The notes beneath the pieces are model-generated. The model saw only the letters and a list, made by a program, of their open reading frames with translations. It was not told the origin of the DNA and did no database searches. 64,000 bases of DNA, taken from the NCBI GenBank assembly GCA_006176705.1, contig QRFJ01000780.1:1054001-1118000 (forward strand). The letters are read 5' to 3'. A program made the position numbers and the translations under genes. This stretch comes from Cocos nucifera. Its lineage: Eukaryota; Streptophyta; Magnoliopsida; Arecales; Arecaceae. Of this stretch, positions 1-10,444 are shown piece after piece (positions within the stretch are counted from its first letter, which is position 1; each line of letters starts with the position of its first letter).

Positions 1-1523
1 ATCATGACTATTGGTAACCTGAAAAATACACATACTGCTATGGAAAAAGAACTTGAAACTATCAAAAATACCCAAACAATCTTCTAGAAAATCTAAAACC
101 AAATTTGCCAATTATTAAACCAACTTCACACTGAAATTGGTGAGCTTCGTGCTAACTAAGTAAATAATCATGTAGACATGGCCAATTTCATAGGTTAACA
201 GGCAGAACGCCAAATTTTTCTTAAAGAGTCAAGACTCACTGGATGATAACCTTTCTAGTAGTCAACCTATCCATTGGTCTCCCTCACAAATTATTAAACT
301 TACTAGAGGCCAGAGTTATATCATACACGCTAGTCAGTCTTTTCAGACATCCCCGATCTACACAACAGTCCCTCCGATTATCCACCATTCCACGAATAAT
401 TTTGGGGGTTCTCATTATCATAGGATAGATGAATATAATCGAGAGGGTTATGAAGGAAAAGTAGAGCCATCGAATTCCTCATCTAGATATTCTAGGCAAC
501 CTACTAGGCATGTACGAAATCCTGAACACTTTAGACCCTAACGATAATAATTTAGAGCATATGCAAATAAATATGAAGATTTAAAAGAACTACTTAAAGA
601 AGTTAAGGTTGAAATTATCTCTTATGATGGTAGATTAGATCCAGAGATGTTCCGTAACCGGTTATTAGATTTAGAGTTCTATTTCGAGTGGTATCACATG
701 TTGGATGCCTCTCACATCCGTTTTGCAAAATTGAAGCTGATAGATTATGCCAAACGGTATTGACAAATAGTTGAAAGGGGCAAAAAACAGGTAGGTCATC
801 CACCTATAGTACTTTGAGAGGAAATGAAATTTAAGTTACGTAAGAAATATATTCTTATCTATTACAAAAGTCAATTTTTAGACCAATGATATACTCTTAG
901 GCAAGGAAACACCAGCATTACTGACTACATAACTCACTTTAAGAACCTACAATTGAGGTGTGATATATCTGAGGAGTCATGAAAATTGGTTTCTAAATTT
1001 ATTAGTAGTTTATGAAATGATCTGAAAAGAGAAGTCTTTTTGTATTCACCAGATTCAGTAAGAGAAGCCTATCACAAAGCCTAAAAATTGAGAAATTTTA
1101 TAGAACTTCATCTCAAAGAAGAGAAGCTTCTTTTTTTTTTTTAATGAATCTAGGCAGTCTAGGTCTATCCCTATAAGTCATACAAGGAGTGTGTCACAAG
1201 CAGCATCTTTCCATTCAAGATCAATTCCCACAGACACTAGAATCCGAGAATCCATGTCAAAGATATCTCAATCAGCCAGTTCTTCAAACATAGAGTATCG
1301 CTATTGTCATGAAAAGGGTCACATAGCTGCTAGATATTCACGCCGTACTCTGACCATAGAACCAAAATATAAGGAAGCAATATCTAAAGATGCACTAGAA
1401 GATTTTAACTCTCTAGAACCAGCTAATTCAGAGGAAGAGTATAAGAAACAAAACGAAAAATTAGGAGATCATGTTAATGTCATACGCTGCATATTCACCA
1501 CTCCTGCAGACTCTGAGGATTAA
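1..1523 (+). pseudogene. Gypsy gag remnant with zinc knuckle
   Basis: Gag would form the particle and package element RNA. Positions 1-240 encode a charged, coiled-coil-like N-terminal piece with in-frame stops. About 640-1090 carries the retrotransposon gag core, recognisable from the string FRNRLLDLEFYFEWY followed by a run RFAKLKLIDYA. The knuckle lies at 1296-1337 (YRYCHEKGHIAARY); the first and last cysteines of CX2CX4HX4C have become tyrosine, so it could not bind zinc normally. There are frameshifts around 430-600 and 1090-1190. A poly-T run at 1132-1142 adds to the damage. Confidence 0.8.
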
Positions 1524-1569
1524 AAACGTACTAGTATTTTTTATACATATACCCAATGTGAGGATAAGA

Positions 1570-1917
1570 TCTGTAAACTTAGTCATTGATGGTGGTAGTT
1601 CTATAAATATTATATCTAAATCTACTGTTAATCAACTAAAACTAAAACCTCAATCTCATCCTCATCCTTATAGAGTTGCTTGAATAGATAAAATATCTCT
1701 TCCAATTAATGAATGTTGTCTAGTGCCGATTAAAATAGAAACTTATTCTGCTGAGATTATGTGTGATGTATTACCTATAGAGGTAGCTAGTGTCTTATTA
1801 GATCGACCATGGATTTATGATGTAGACGCTCATAATTTTGATAGAAAAAATATCTATATTTTTACATGTAAAAATAAGAAAATTAGGTTAAATCCTGCCA
1901 AACATAGCATATCCTGA
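1570..1917 (+). pseudogene. Gypsy aspartic protease remnant
   Basis: The retropepsin active-site region is seen as VIDGGSSINII starting near 1582, with the catalytic Asp codon at 1588. It is followed about 70 residues later by VLLDRPWIYDVDAHNFDR, the usual C-terminal element of gypsy proteases where LG is expected (here LD). A stop at 1681 and a short gap separate the two halves. The protease would cut the Gag-Pol polyprotein. It lies between the zinc knuckle and reverse transcriptase, as expected. Confidence 0.82.
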
Positions 1918-1959
1918 CCTTTTAGAAAAGACAAAGAGTTCTCAAATTTTCAATTAGAA

Positions 1960-2815
1960 AAACTGTCACATTTTAACCCAAAAGGAATTTGAAAAGGAGA
2001 ATTCCGAATTTGAAATTATATTAGCAGTCATTCCTAAAGGTGAAATTCGATTGACTTCAAACATCCAAGATAACCCACCTCCTGAGATTGAACTGCTATT
2101 AGAAGAATTTAAGGATGTGACCCTAGAAGATATATCAGATGGCTTTCCTTCCTTACAAGGCATTCAACATGCCATTGATTTAGTTCCAGGTTCCTAAATA
2201 CCTAATATTCCACACCACAAATTGAACCCTAAGGAGCGTGAGAAAATGAAAAGGCAAGTAGATGGTTTGTTACAAAAAGGTCACATTTGTCATAGTCTCA
2301 ATCCATGTGCTGTACCAATCCTTTTAACACCAAAGAAAAATGGTACATGGAAGATGCGTGTAGACAGTAGAGCCATCAATAGGATTACTGTCAAGTATAG
2401 ATTTTCCATTCCTCAGCTTGAAGACATGCTTGAGCAATTAGCTGGCTCTGTAATTTATTCTAAATTTGATTTGCATAGTGGATATCACCAAATTAGAATT
2501 CGATGTGGAGATGAATGAAAAACCACTTTTAAAATTTAGGATGAACTTTATGAATGGTTAGTTATGCCATTTGGGTTATCCAATGCTCCTAGTACATTCA
2601 TGAGATTTATGACTAAATTATTGAGATCATTAGTAAATTTCTAGTTGTATATTTTGATGATATCCTAATCTATAGTAAACATAGGAAAAAGTGCTTAAGT
2701 TATCTTAGGAAGTCTTTATTACTCTTAGATCTGCTAGATTATATATTAATCTTAAAAAGTATTCATTCATTCAGGATTAAGTATTATTTTTAGGGTATAT
2801 TGTATCTTCCAAGGA
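1960..2815 (+). pseudogene. Gypsy reverse transcriptase remnant
   Basis: The conserved fingers/palm strings are clear. PKEREKMKRQVDGLLQKGHI is followed by a PKKNGTWKMRVDSRAINRIT-type block at about 2330-2400, KFDLHSGYHQIRI at about 2461-2500, and VYFDDILIYS at 2647-2676. The last carries the catalytic Asp pair. After 2518 the frame is broken by stops (GDE* where a Trp codon is expected) and small shifts. The thumb region near 2700-2800 is heavily decayed. The enzyme would copy element RNA into cDNA. The upstream part, 1960-2221, is the degraded protease-RT linker. Confidence 0.9.
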
Positions 2816-2819
2816 TATC

Positions 2820-3490
2820 ATGGCTAATCTTGAGAAGGTGAAAGCAATTAAAGAATGGTCTGAATCAAAATCTCTTTCTAAAATTCGTAGTTTCCATGGT
2901 CCAGCATCTTTCTATAGACGATTTATTAGGAAGTTTAGTATCATCATGACTCCCATCATAAATTGCATGAAGAAAGATAAATTGTATTGGACAGTTAATG
3001 CCGCCAGAGCTTTTAATGATATAAAGCTTAGGATAATCGAAGTACCTGTTTTGATTTATCCTGATTTTTCAAAAGTTTTTGAAATAGCATGTGATGCATC
3101 AGACGTTGAAATTAAAAGAGTTCTTAGCTAGGAGGATCATCCTAAAGTCTATTTTAGTGAAAAGCTTAATAACGCTAAGCAAAAATACTCTACATATGAT
3201 AAAGAATTTTACACTATAATGCAAGCTCTTAGGTATTGGCAATATTACCTTTTATCCAAAGAGTTTATTCTATATTCTGATCACTTATCCCTTAGGTATA
3301 ATTAGTCCCAGAAGAAACTTAGTGCTAGACATGTTAAGTGGATAGTGTTTCTTCAGGATTATTATACTTTTGTCCTCAAACACCAAGCTGGTGTTAAGAA
3401 TAAGACCGCTGATGTGCTGAGTAGAGTAATTACTGTCCTCCAATCCATTAATACTGAAATATTGGATTTTGAGCGAGTAAACTGTAAAAA
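2820..3490 (+). pseudogene. Gypsy RT connection and RNase H remnant
   Basis: The RT connection is seen as FHGPASFYRRFIRKFS near 2890-2940. RNase H follows, with the catalytic-strand string FEIACDASDVEI at about 3080-3115, FSEKLNNAKQKYSTYDKEFY at about 3154-3212, and YSDH near 3272-3283. The end of the domain contains the expected ADVLSR-like string near 3408-3426. The open stretch at 2820-3131 ends in a stop where a conserved Gln would normally stand. The domain would digest the RNA strand of the RNA/DNA hybrid. Confidence 0.86.
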
Positions 3491-3519
3491 ACGATTACCA
3501 GCATTATCCTGATTTTGCT

Positions 3520-4705
3520 AATATTTATCAAGAGGTTAGTCATAATTAGAGATGGTTACTTATTTAAAGATTATCATCAAGATTTGCGAACTCGATACCG
3601 GCATCCGTGCCGGTTGTTGGCCAGTAAGTACGTACTGTACCATCCTGTACCGTCAATAAAAAAATCAAAAAAATCCCACCCAATGATCCAAAAAAAATAA
3701 AAAACTACCACGTACCGACCCGTACTGGACCAAACCGCCTGGTACCGACCCATACCATACCGACTGGTTCGGTCCGATTCAGACCATTTTTGGAAAAATC
3801 GGCCTGAACTGTTCTAGTTTTTCGCCGATACGATACGGTACGGGGTGTACCAATCAGTTCGGACCAGTATGGAAAATCATGGTTGTCATCTTTGTATACC
3901 TCGGACATCTCTACGAGATTTTCTTATTTGAGAACTTTATGCATAAGGATTAGCAGATCATTTTGGACACAATAAAACTATAGCTATGATTGAAGATAAG
4001 TTCTATTGGTCAGCTCTTAAAAAGAATGTAGCTAGAATCCTATCTCAATGTCGTACATGTCAATTGGCTAAGGCTAGAAAGCAAAATATTTGGTTATATA
4101 CTCTTTTATCGATTCCTCATTCTCCATGAAAAAATCTTAGTATAGATTTTATTCTTGAACTATCTAGAATTGCTAGGAAACATGATTCAATTCTAGTTGT
4201 TGTTGATAGATTTTTTAAAATAGCACTCTTTATTCCTTGTCAAAAAACTTCTGATGCTTTTTCTGTTACTAAGTTATTCTTTAGGAAAGTTGTCCGACTT
4301 CACAGATTATCCACTTCTATAGTGTCTGACCGTGATGTCAAATTTATAAGTTATTTTTGAAAAATTTTTTGAAAATTATTTGAAACCACTTTAAAATTTT
4401 CTTCAACTTTTTATCCCCAAACAGATGGTCAAACAGAAGTTGTAAATCGTAGTCATGATAATTTACTTCGGTGCCTGGTTGGTGATAAACTTGGGATATG
4501 GAATTTATCATTGCCTACTGCGAAATTTGCTTACAATAATTCAGTAAATAGATCTACTGGCAAAAATCCTTTGAAAATTACTTATGACTTGGATCCCTGT
4601 CAACCCATTGATCTTGTTTCTTTATTCATAAATAATCGCACTTCTGAGTCTGACACTTCTTTTGCTAAACACATTCATGATATTCATACTAATATTAGAT
4701 AAAAG
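3520..4705 (+). pseudogene. Gypsy integrase remnant, split by an insert
   Basis: The start, DGYLFKD (about 3550), is separated by a roughly 315-bp insert from the HHCC zinc-binding region: ADHFGH near 3955 and CRTCQLAK at about 4054-4077. The catalytic core follows with an IDFILE Asp at about 4147, VSDRDVKF at about 4324-4347, and the PQTDGQTE Glu-containing block at about 4420-4440. The C-terminal string AYNNSVNRSTGKNP is near 4525-4570. Several TGG-to-TGA or TAG stops are present. Integrase would insert the cDNA into the host chromosome. Confidence 0.88.
3590..3905. repeat. Short GTACCGG-rich insert in integrase
   Basis: This roughly 315-bp block interrupts integrase between the DGYLFKD and HFGH strings and has no similarity to pol. 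It is dense in near-palindromic pieces of the form GGTACCG, CCGTACC and CGGTACGG, spread at both ends, with an AAAAAAT-rich middle. It is probably a MITE or other small non-autonomous element. I could not define clean terminal inverted repeats or a target duplication, so the ends are approximate. Confidence 0.55.
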
Positions 4706-4937
4706 ATTGCTATGAGTACTAAAAAATATAAACTTGCTACTAATGCTCACCGTAGAAAAGTAAAGTTTAATGAGAATGACTATATGATGATTCGTATTTG
4801 TCATGAATATTATCCATGAAATTCATTCAAAAAGTTACATGCTCAAGCCACTGGTCCATTTCGTATTCTTCGTAAACTTGGACCTGATGCTTATTATATA
4901 AAATTATCCTCTGATTTAAAATTTAGTCTAATTTTCA

Positions 4938-5319
4938 ATGTTAAGGACTAGCTACCTTATCAAGACACATTCGAGCCTCCTACTATGCATACAGGTGATA
5001 GCAGGGATCACACTCCATCTCTTCCAGTGCCAGTTCCGATTCTTCCGTCACTTTCATCATCTTCATCAGATCAAATTAAACATATTATCATGGATGAGAT
5101 TGTTTCTTCTGTTGATAAAGGATTTCATCGATTTTTGATCAAATAGCACGGTCATCCAAACTCAAATGCTATTTGGATTCTCGAAGATGAACTACGATGT
5201 ATTAGTCCGGATATTTTAGAAGATTACATCTATTCCTTGCTAGAATCGAGTTCTTTCTAGCCAGGAGAAAATTATATGAATCAGGGATTACGCACATATT
5301 CCAAAAGAAAGCATCGTTA
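4938..5319 (+). pseudogene. Chromodomain at the end of gypsy pol
   Basis: About 5090-5285 reads as a chromodomain. A basic and aromatic stretch ending FLIK, a stop in place of Trp, and HGHPNSNAIWILEDEL match the usual FLVKWxGxPxxxATWE pattern with an acidic tail. It is fused downstream of integrase, which defines chromoviruses, and is thought to steer insertion to marked chromatin. It ends in a basic YSKRKHR tail with a stop near 5319. One Trp codon has become TAG. Confidence 0.8.
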
Positions 5320-5382
5320 AACCCTAACCCTAATTTAATTTTATGGATTTATTTATGATTTCTTATTTAAAACTTTTAATTT

Positions 5383-5640
5383 TGTTAGACCTCAGTAAGT
5401 GGAGTTCTGTTATGTTACAAGCCAGCAATTTGACTTCTATTAGGTTGCAAGTTGTATCTCTATTTAAAGGCTCCGTCTATATGGAGAATCTTAGACTTGA
5501 ACTATTGGTTAATTTGACTACTAAGATTTCAGGCTTTGTTTTTGTTTTTCTTTTCAATTTTTTTTCTTCTTTCTTTGTTTTCTTTTGGTTTTACGTCAAA
5601 TAGCCAACTAGTATGGGTCATGGAACCAATTTGGTGAACC
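5383..5640 (+). other. Probable 3' LTR of the gypsy element
   Basis: The stretch after the pol stop starts TGTTAGACCTCAG near 5383, contains a TATTTAAAGG promoter-like string near 5460, and runs into a T-rich stretch. These fit a short LTR. The other LTR is outside the window, so the boundaries cannot be checked by comparison. Confidence 0.4.
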
Positions 5641-6440
5641 TTGGTTATGATTTTGGCTATTGATATAGTACAATACTGGCTCAACTAAGAACAGAGAGTA
5701 GCATTGGTTATGATTCTGCCACTTGGTATGAGTCACGACCTTGGCTATATAAATGACGTGAAAAGGTTTGACAGCAGCTTTGACTACAAGAAGACTTAAA
5801 AATGTAAAAGCAAAACAACTCCCATTGGTTTAGGCATTAAAAGAGCTTTCCAACAAACTTCGGATAACTCAAAGTGGAGTCCACGCAAAAATATTATGGC
5901 CAACCTTTTTTCTGAAAGAGCAATCTTTGGAGAGAGAGTAGCATGGGCACTTTTTCACATACATTATTAAACTTTGGACCCAAAGTCCTAATATTGTTCT
6001 TACATGTTTTGTTAGGAAAGTTAACCAAGAAGTGAACAGATATTTTTCTCTTTTCAACACACCTATAAGCTGAGGAGTTCTTTTCAATGTCTACATTGGA
6101 CTAGAAAGCAAAGCAAAGCAAACAATTAAAAAAGAAGGGATACAGCAAAAACAGTCCACAGTGATCAAAGGCGACAATACTGGAAATGCATCCAAAAAAG
6201 GAATCATAAGGTCACAAGATAGCCATTGCAATCAAAAAATGGATGTTAAATTTTGAGTTCAAGTTAATTATTTAAATGCAAGACATTCATCCGATAAATA
6301 CTAGTTATTATGTACTCTTCCTGCACAAACAATTCTATTCCAGATACCCATTCACCAAGTTGAGGGCCGTCATCAGATACAAATAAATCAAAAAAACCTG
6401 GTGATAGCATCAATTGATTGCAACAAGCTTTCAAACTCAC
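5641..6440. other. Non-coding stretch, putative cyclin intron 2
   Basis: No recognisable coding region was found on either strand. Because it follows a good 5' splice site of the cyclin-T gene (minus strand, 6440-6435), it is best read as the start of intron 2. The gypsy element to its left would then also lie inside that intron, if the gene is intact. Confidence 0.5.
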
Positions 6441-7184
6441 AAATCTATCATGACAAGCATGAGATCTACGAAGAAAGAAGCGGTGGCAGAGCACCATTGC
6501 AGTTCCGATTGTAGTCTGAGGCCTGCAATCCAACAAATCCAAAATCCTTCATCCACTGATTTTACATAGAAAATATATAACACTACTAGCGACCACAATT
6601 CAAAGATGTAAATCATTATAAAAACATAAAAAGGGATCAGCATCTTACAGCTCGAGCCTCATTCCAAGGGTCTGAAGATACGAGCAGTACGAGTATCGCA
6701 GGTGCGTTTCAAGAACAGGATCTATTCCATCCTTTCTGGATGGCGAGCACCTCTCGATCTCATCCCTCGACATGAATGCCCCACCGTCCTCCACTTTCGC
6801 CGGCATCTCCTGCCTGCGCGCCAGAACAGCCCCGTCATCACGCCTCCTCGGCTGCACAAAAGAACCATGACTCGTTGACAGGCCATTACTGTCGGTGACC
6901 CCATTCCGGTACCGGTTCCCGGCGTGCTCATCCCACATGGAAACGTAGGACCTCCTCCTCTTGAGAGGAGGCGGCGCGCCGGGGTAGGCTACGGCATCGC
7001 TAAAGGCGTCCTCTTGGTGGTTTCGATAGGAGAAATCCCTGTGAAGAGAGTGGGCGAGGTTGGAGACGGCGGCGGCTTCATATGCGGGGGGAGCAGCCGA
7101 CCGGTTGAAGGCGGATCGGTGGTAACTGTGGTGGTAGCCGTCGGCGCCAGCGGCGGGGCCGCGGCAAGGTTGGGCGAATGGCAT
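6441..7184 (-). CDS. Cyclin-T-like gene, exons 1 and 2 only
   Basis: A host gene for a plant cyclin T, the regulatory partner of CDKC kinases that phosphorylate the RNA polymerase II tail. Exon 1 runs 7184 to 6649, starting at the ATG for MPFAQPC. It encodes a low-complexity His/Tyr/Ala-rich N-terminus, then MSRDEIERCSPSRKDGID and a HLRYSYCSYLQTLGMRL stretch at the start of the cyclin box. It ends at a GTAAG donor. The intron is 6648-6523 with a TTGCAG acceptor. Exon 2 is 6522 to 6441 (27 codons, PQTTIGTAMVLCHRFF through HACHDRF) and ends at GTGAGT. The frame is maintained exactly across the junction and there are no stops. The rest of the cyclin box (the usual ATAALFLAAKSEE region) is not in the window, so the gene either continues to the left across a long intron or is truncated. 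ATG at 7184 was chosen because upstream codons look like leader. Confidence 0.87.
6523..6648 (-). other. Cyclin-T intron 1
   Basis: A 126-bp intron with GT at 6648-6647 and AG at 6524-6523. Its removal joins CT to G to make a Leu codon, exactly matching the conserved cyclin sequence on both sides. Confidence 0.88.
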
Positions 7185-7432
7185 GGTTTGGATCCCAATT
7201 CGATTGTTACGAATCCTTGGTGGATTTTTCAACAATACAAAGAGGTAGTTGGATGGGGGAAGCAAAGAATTGAGATCAAAAGTCTTGTGCGATCGAAGGA
7301 TGATCGAACTGGAGGCCGATTGGTGGAAGGCGAGGTATCAAACGATGGGAATGATGGGGTTTTGGAGTGGAAATGTGGGATCGGGGAGGGGAGGGTGGTG
7401 ACGGCCGTTAGGTGATGGAAAGGGTAAGGAAG

Positions 7433-7463
<31 letters not shown>

Positions 7464-7560
7464 GATAACACCACGCGTTCCACTGTCTTGTGAATTGTGA
7501 TGACATATATTATCTACTATTTTTATTTATTTAGCATTATCAGGAACTTAGTAAAGATAT
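7185..7560 (-). promoter_or_regulatory. Cyclin-T 5' leader and proximal promoter
   Basis: Upstream of the ATG at 7184, on the minus strand, is a C/T-rich leader with a (CT)n tract (GA on plus, 7433-7460). Such tracts are common in plant 5' UTRs and core promoters. An AT-rich stretch at about 7503-7520 could serve as a TATA region. No transcription start can be fixed from sequence alone. Confidence 0.5.
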
Positions 7561-8580
7561 ATAAACATGCAATTGATAAATATGAAGAGGTTAACCTTGC
7601 AAGATAAGCAACTCTGACCATTGAGCAATTGAAGTAACAGTAGAAGCGTTCAATTGGATAATAATGAATCTTGTCCAATGTAATTAAAAAATAATAGTGC
7701 AAATACAATCAAATTTGACGTGAACATGAAGCTTAACTTTGAAGATGGTATGATATTATTTGAAAGATTGATTTTAGATACTTTATAGTAAATAAAAGGT
7801 GATAAGCGATCACTTAAGACACTCTAGAAAAAATTTAGTTGATAATAAACATCAATAAACAATATATATTATTTCAATTGGTGATAGAAAAGTTAGACTG
7901 AAATAGATGATTTGGTTATGTCTATCAAATATAATGTTTGTTCATTGTTGGGAGGGAGGAAACATTTTAGAAGTACAAGGGCTATTATACAGAGACTAAG
8001 TTGGAAGACTTGAGTGAATTCAACCGTAAAGGAGTATATAGATGTTGATTGTTTAATATAAAGTTATTGTCCTAATTAGATGCACTTGAGTAGATTATTC
8101 TAAAAAGGAAAATGAGGCTGTAGATTGGCTAGAAAAGGGCTAAAAATCTTTATCGTTTTGTTGGCCCTTCTAAGGCAGGAAACTTTTTGGGAAAATAAGC
8201 ATGGGCTATTATATAGAGATTAAGTTGGTACGCTAGAGTGGATTTGATTATGGAAAGTACAAACATGTGGATCATAATTATTTAATATAGACAAGTCATT
8301 GTTCTAGCTACATCCACCTTACTTGATTACCTAAGAAGGTAAATTAGGTTGTGGATTGTTTAAGAAAAAGATGTACCAGTATATGAGGCTTCCGCCACTG
8401 CAAGTTTTTAGGAGGCCTCTATGGAGAAACTATTTTTATATTTTGAATTTGTGACATCCAGGCCATAGACTCATGATGGATCAAAATTACTGTTGCATTA
8501 AAGTTCAGGATTGGCTAGCTGAGCAAATTTTATCATATTCTTCTTATCAATCCTCTTTCTAATTCCTCATTATCTTTCTC
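7545..8580. repeat. Unclassified dispersed repeat A, copy 1
   Basis: This stretch matches 22385-23035 along most of its length, in the same orientation. Shared strings include AATATGAAGAGGTT/AGAGTTT, TCAATTGGATAA, TTGATAATAAACAT and GATTGGCTAGCTGAG. This copy carries an internal duplication: 7970-8140 and 8185-8370 are diverged versions of one block. No coding sequence was found. It may be part of an LTR or leader of an element not otherwise present here. Confidence 0.7.
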
Positions 8581-9724
8581 TTAGGGTTCTTATAGTCGGG
8601 GAACATCTAGTTTGATAATTGCTACAAATTATTTATCTAAAAAAATAATTATAGAGAAAAATAAATTTTACCATATTTGGTTGATAAAAAAATTAGTTTA
8701 AAAAAAGATATTAAAAAAAGATTACTATATTTAATTAGAGGTAGAGCTAATCATGAGCCAAACCTCAAGCCTAAACTATATATATTTTTAGTCAGGTTTT
8801 AAGTCAGGCCTATTTAAAATAGTATTTATATTATCAAATTTTTATCAGTATATTTGAATAAAAAATTCAAGTAATAATATTTTTTATCAATCCATTTAGT
8901 AGTCATTAATGGTCCACTAATATAAACACTATTAATATTAGTTATATCAAACATTAAAAGATATTTACATAAGTTAATAAATATTTTTAAATTAATTATT
9001 CATATATTAGACAAAATATTTCTTATTATAAATAAATTTTAGTATACTTTGGTATATAAATAAATATATTAATTATTAATAAATCCTATGTTAAATATAT
9101 TGATTATTAATGAATATTCACTAATTATTTATTAATAAATATATTAATATAATATAAATATAATAAATATGAATATAATAAATTATATATTATAATTAAT
9201 AAAATATTGATATAATATAAATGAGAGCATTTCCATTAAGAGATGATATTTTTAGATTATTGTCACTTGGTAATCCAAAATGAAAACAAATATTATATGT
9301 AGTGGAATTTATTTTATCTTCTCTTTCAAAAAAATAAATATGAAACCCACCATTTATTTTACCATCTCTCCTATCTACTTTTCATACCAAATATGATAAT
9401 ATATCTTGGATTTATTTTTTTATGCTAGACTACCACCAACCAAATGAGCCCTTATATTTTCCTTCCCTTTGCTTGTTTATTTTTTGCTCTTTCATTACTT
9501 CCATATTTTATTAATAAATTAAGTTAAATCTCTCTTACATATTTTCTCAAAAAAATTAAAGGGGAACAAATATTATTGCTATCTTGGGTTTGTTTGGTAC
9601 TATTTTTAGTGTTTTATTTATCTACAAATTAGGATACTATCGTATGGAGATTGATATTGGCGACAATATTTGCATGGAATTTATGCTATTCTTACTTCTA
9701 TTTCACTCTCTCTTTTTTTGGTAA
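8581..9724. other. AT-rich intergenic stretch
   Basis: Very AT-rich, with many short ATAATA-like runs (about 8820-9220). Strings such as CCAACCAAATGAGCCCT near 9434-9450 resemble the ends of small MITEs, but no matching left terminus could be placed. No gene was seen. The left part of 9600-9724 is the probable 3' UTR of the LINE that ends at 9725. Confidence 0.45.
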
Positions 9725-10335
9725 GGTGAAAATATTTATATTATTCTAGTGTGAATACAATAAAAAAAAATAGAATAAAGAGTCTCTCGAAAAGCTAGAG
9801 GGATCCCTCCCATATCAGTCCACACCGTCTCGCCATAATGCTATGCCGTATAAAAGGCCATCCAATCAGTAATGCTGTTAGCCTCGTGATATATGTAATG
9901 ATTATCGATAAAGAGTCATCATGTACCAAATATCATAAAGAAAAGAATAAGACATCACCCCTCATGGTTACTGTCGAAGCCAAGCAATCACAATGGTTGA
10001 ATCCCCCTCAACCACCAACCTCTCTTCTTTAAGTGTCAATTTAGGGAAAGCAATGCCAACCCAAGACGCCTACAACTCAGCTATCGAAATAGTGCTTCTG
10101 GTAAGATGATACTCGCCCACAGCTATGAACTTGGAATCGAGTTCACAAACCATGAAACTCATGCCTCTTTTGCTTCCTATCATGCTGCTATCGAAGTTGA
10201 TCTTAAGAAATTCAATTGGTGGGACTCCCAAATAATAAACAACAATTGGGGTGCTGTTGGAGCAACTAGAGAGTTCCATATGTCTCGAGTCTTTAAGGTC
10301 GAATTGGTCGATAAGCATCGCATGATCTCTGCAGC
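9725..10335 (-). pseudogene. LINE ORF2 C-terminus, RNase H-like domain
   Basis: Read on the minus strand, this is the RVT_3-type RNase H domain found at the end of plant L1 ORF2. PPIEFLKINFDSS (about 10216-10254) is the first catalytic strand, and SIAEL is at about 10070. Further on, YHEANSITDWMAFY (about 9869-9910) matches the usual REANxxADWxA motif. GIPLAFRE and CIHTRI then lead to a stop near 9725. Single-base shifts break the frame around 10060 and 9990. The N-terminal RT part is absent; an RT fragment of the opposite orientation starts at about 10445. Confidence 0.8.
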
Positions 10336-10444
10336 TTGAATCATCGTCCTCTCCATTCCGATCTAGAAGTTGTAGCTCTCCTATCTTTGGATATTGTGTG
10401 TGAGGTATGGAGATTTTCTGCTCGAGAGACACGATGTATCGGGC

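Larger units (their letters stand above)
1..5640 (+). mobile_element. Decayed Ty3/gypsy chromovirus, 5' end outside window
   Basis: Recognisable gag, zinc knuckle, protease, reverse transcriptase, RNase H, integrase and chromodomain blocks follow in that order on the plus strand. This is the Ty3/gypsy order, and the C-terminal chromodomain marks a chromovirus. The reading frame is interrupted by many stops and several frameshifts, so the copy is dead. The 5' LTR and primer site lie left of position 1. A probable short 3' LTR is near 5383-5640. The short LTR and the type of gag suggest the Reina group, but that is only an impression. Integrase is split by a short insert at about 3590-3905. Confidence 0.88.

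Noticed and set aside
5320..5335. CCCTAACCCTAA as telomere-like sequence
   Set aside because: Only two units; a short chance run after the gypsy pol stop, not a telomeric array.
6924..7415. 163-codon plus-strand open frame
   Set aside because: It is antisense to cyclin-T exon 1 and its leader; the minus strand has the conserved protein and correct splice sites.
10106..10339. 77-codon plus-strand open frame
   Set aside because: Antisense to the LINE RNase H domain, whose motifs are on the minus strand.
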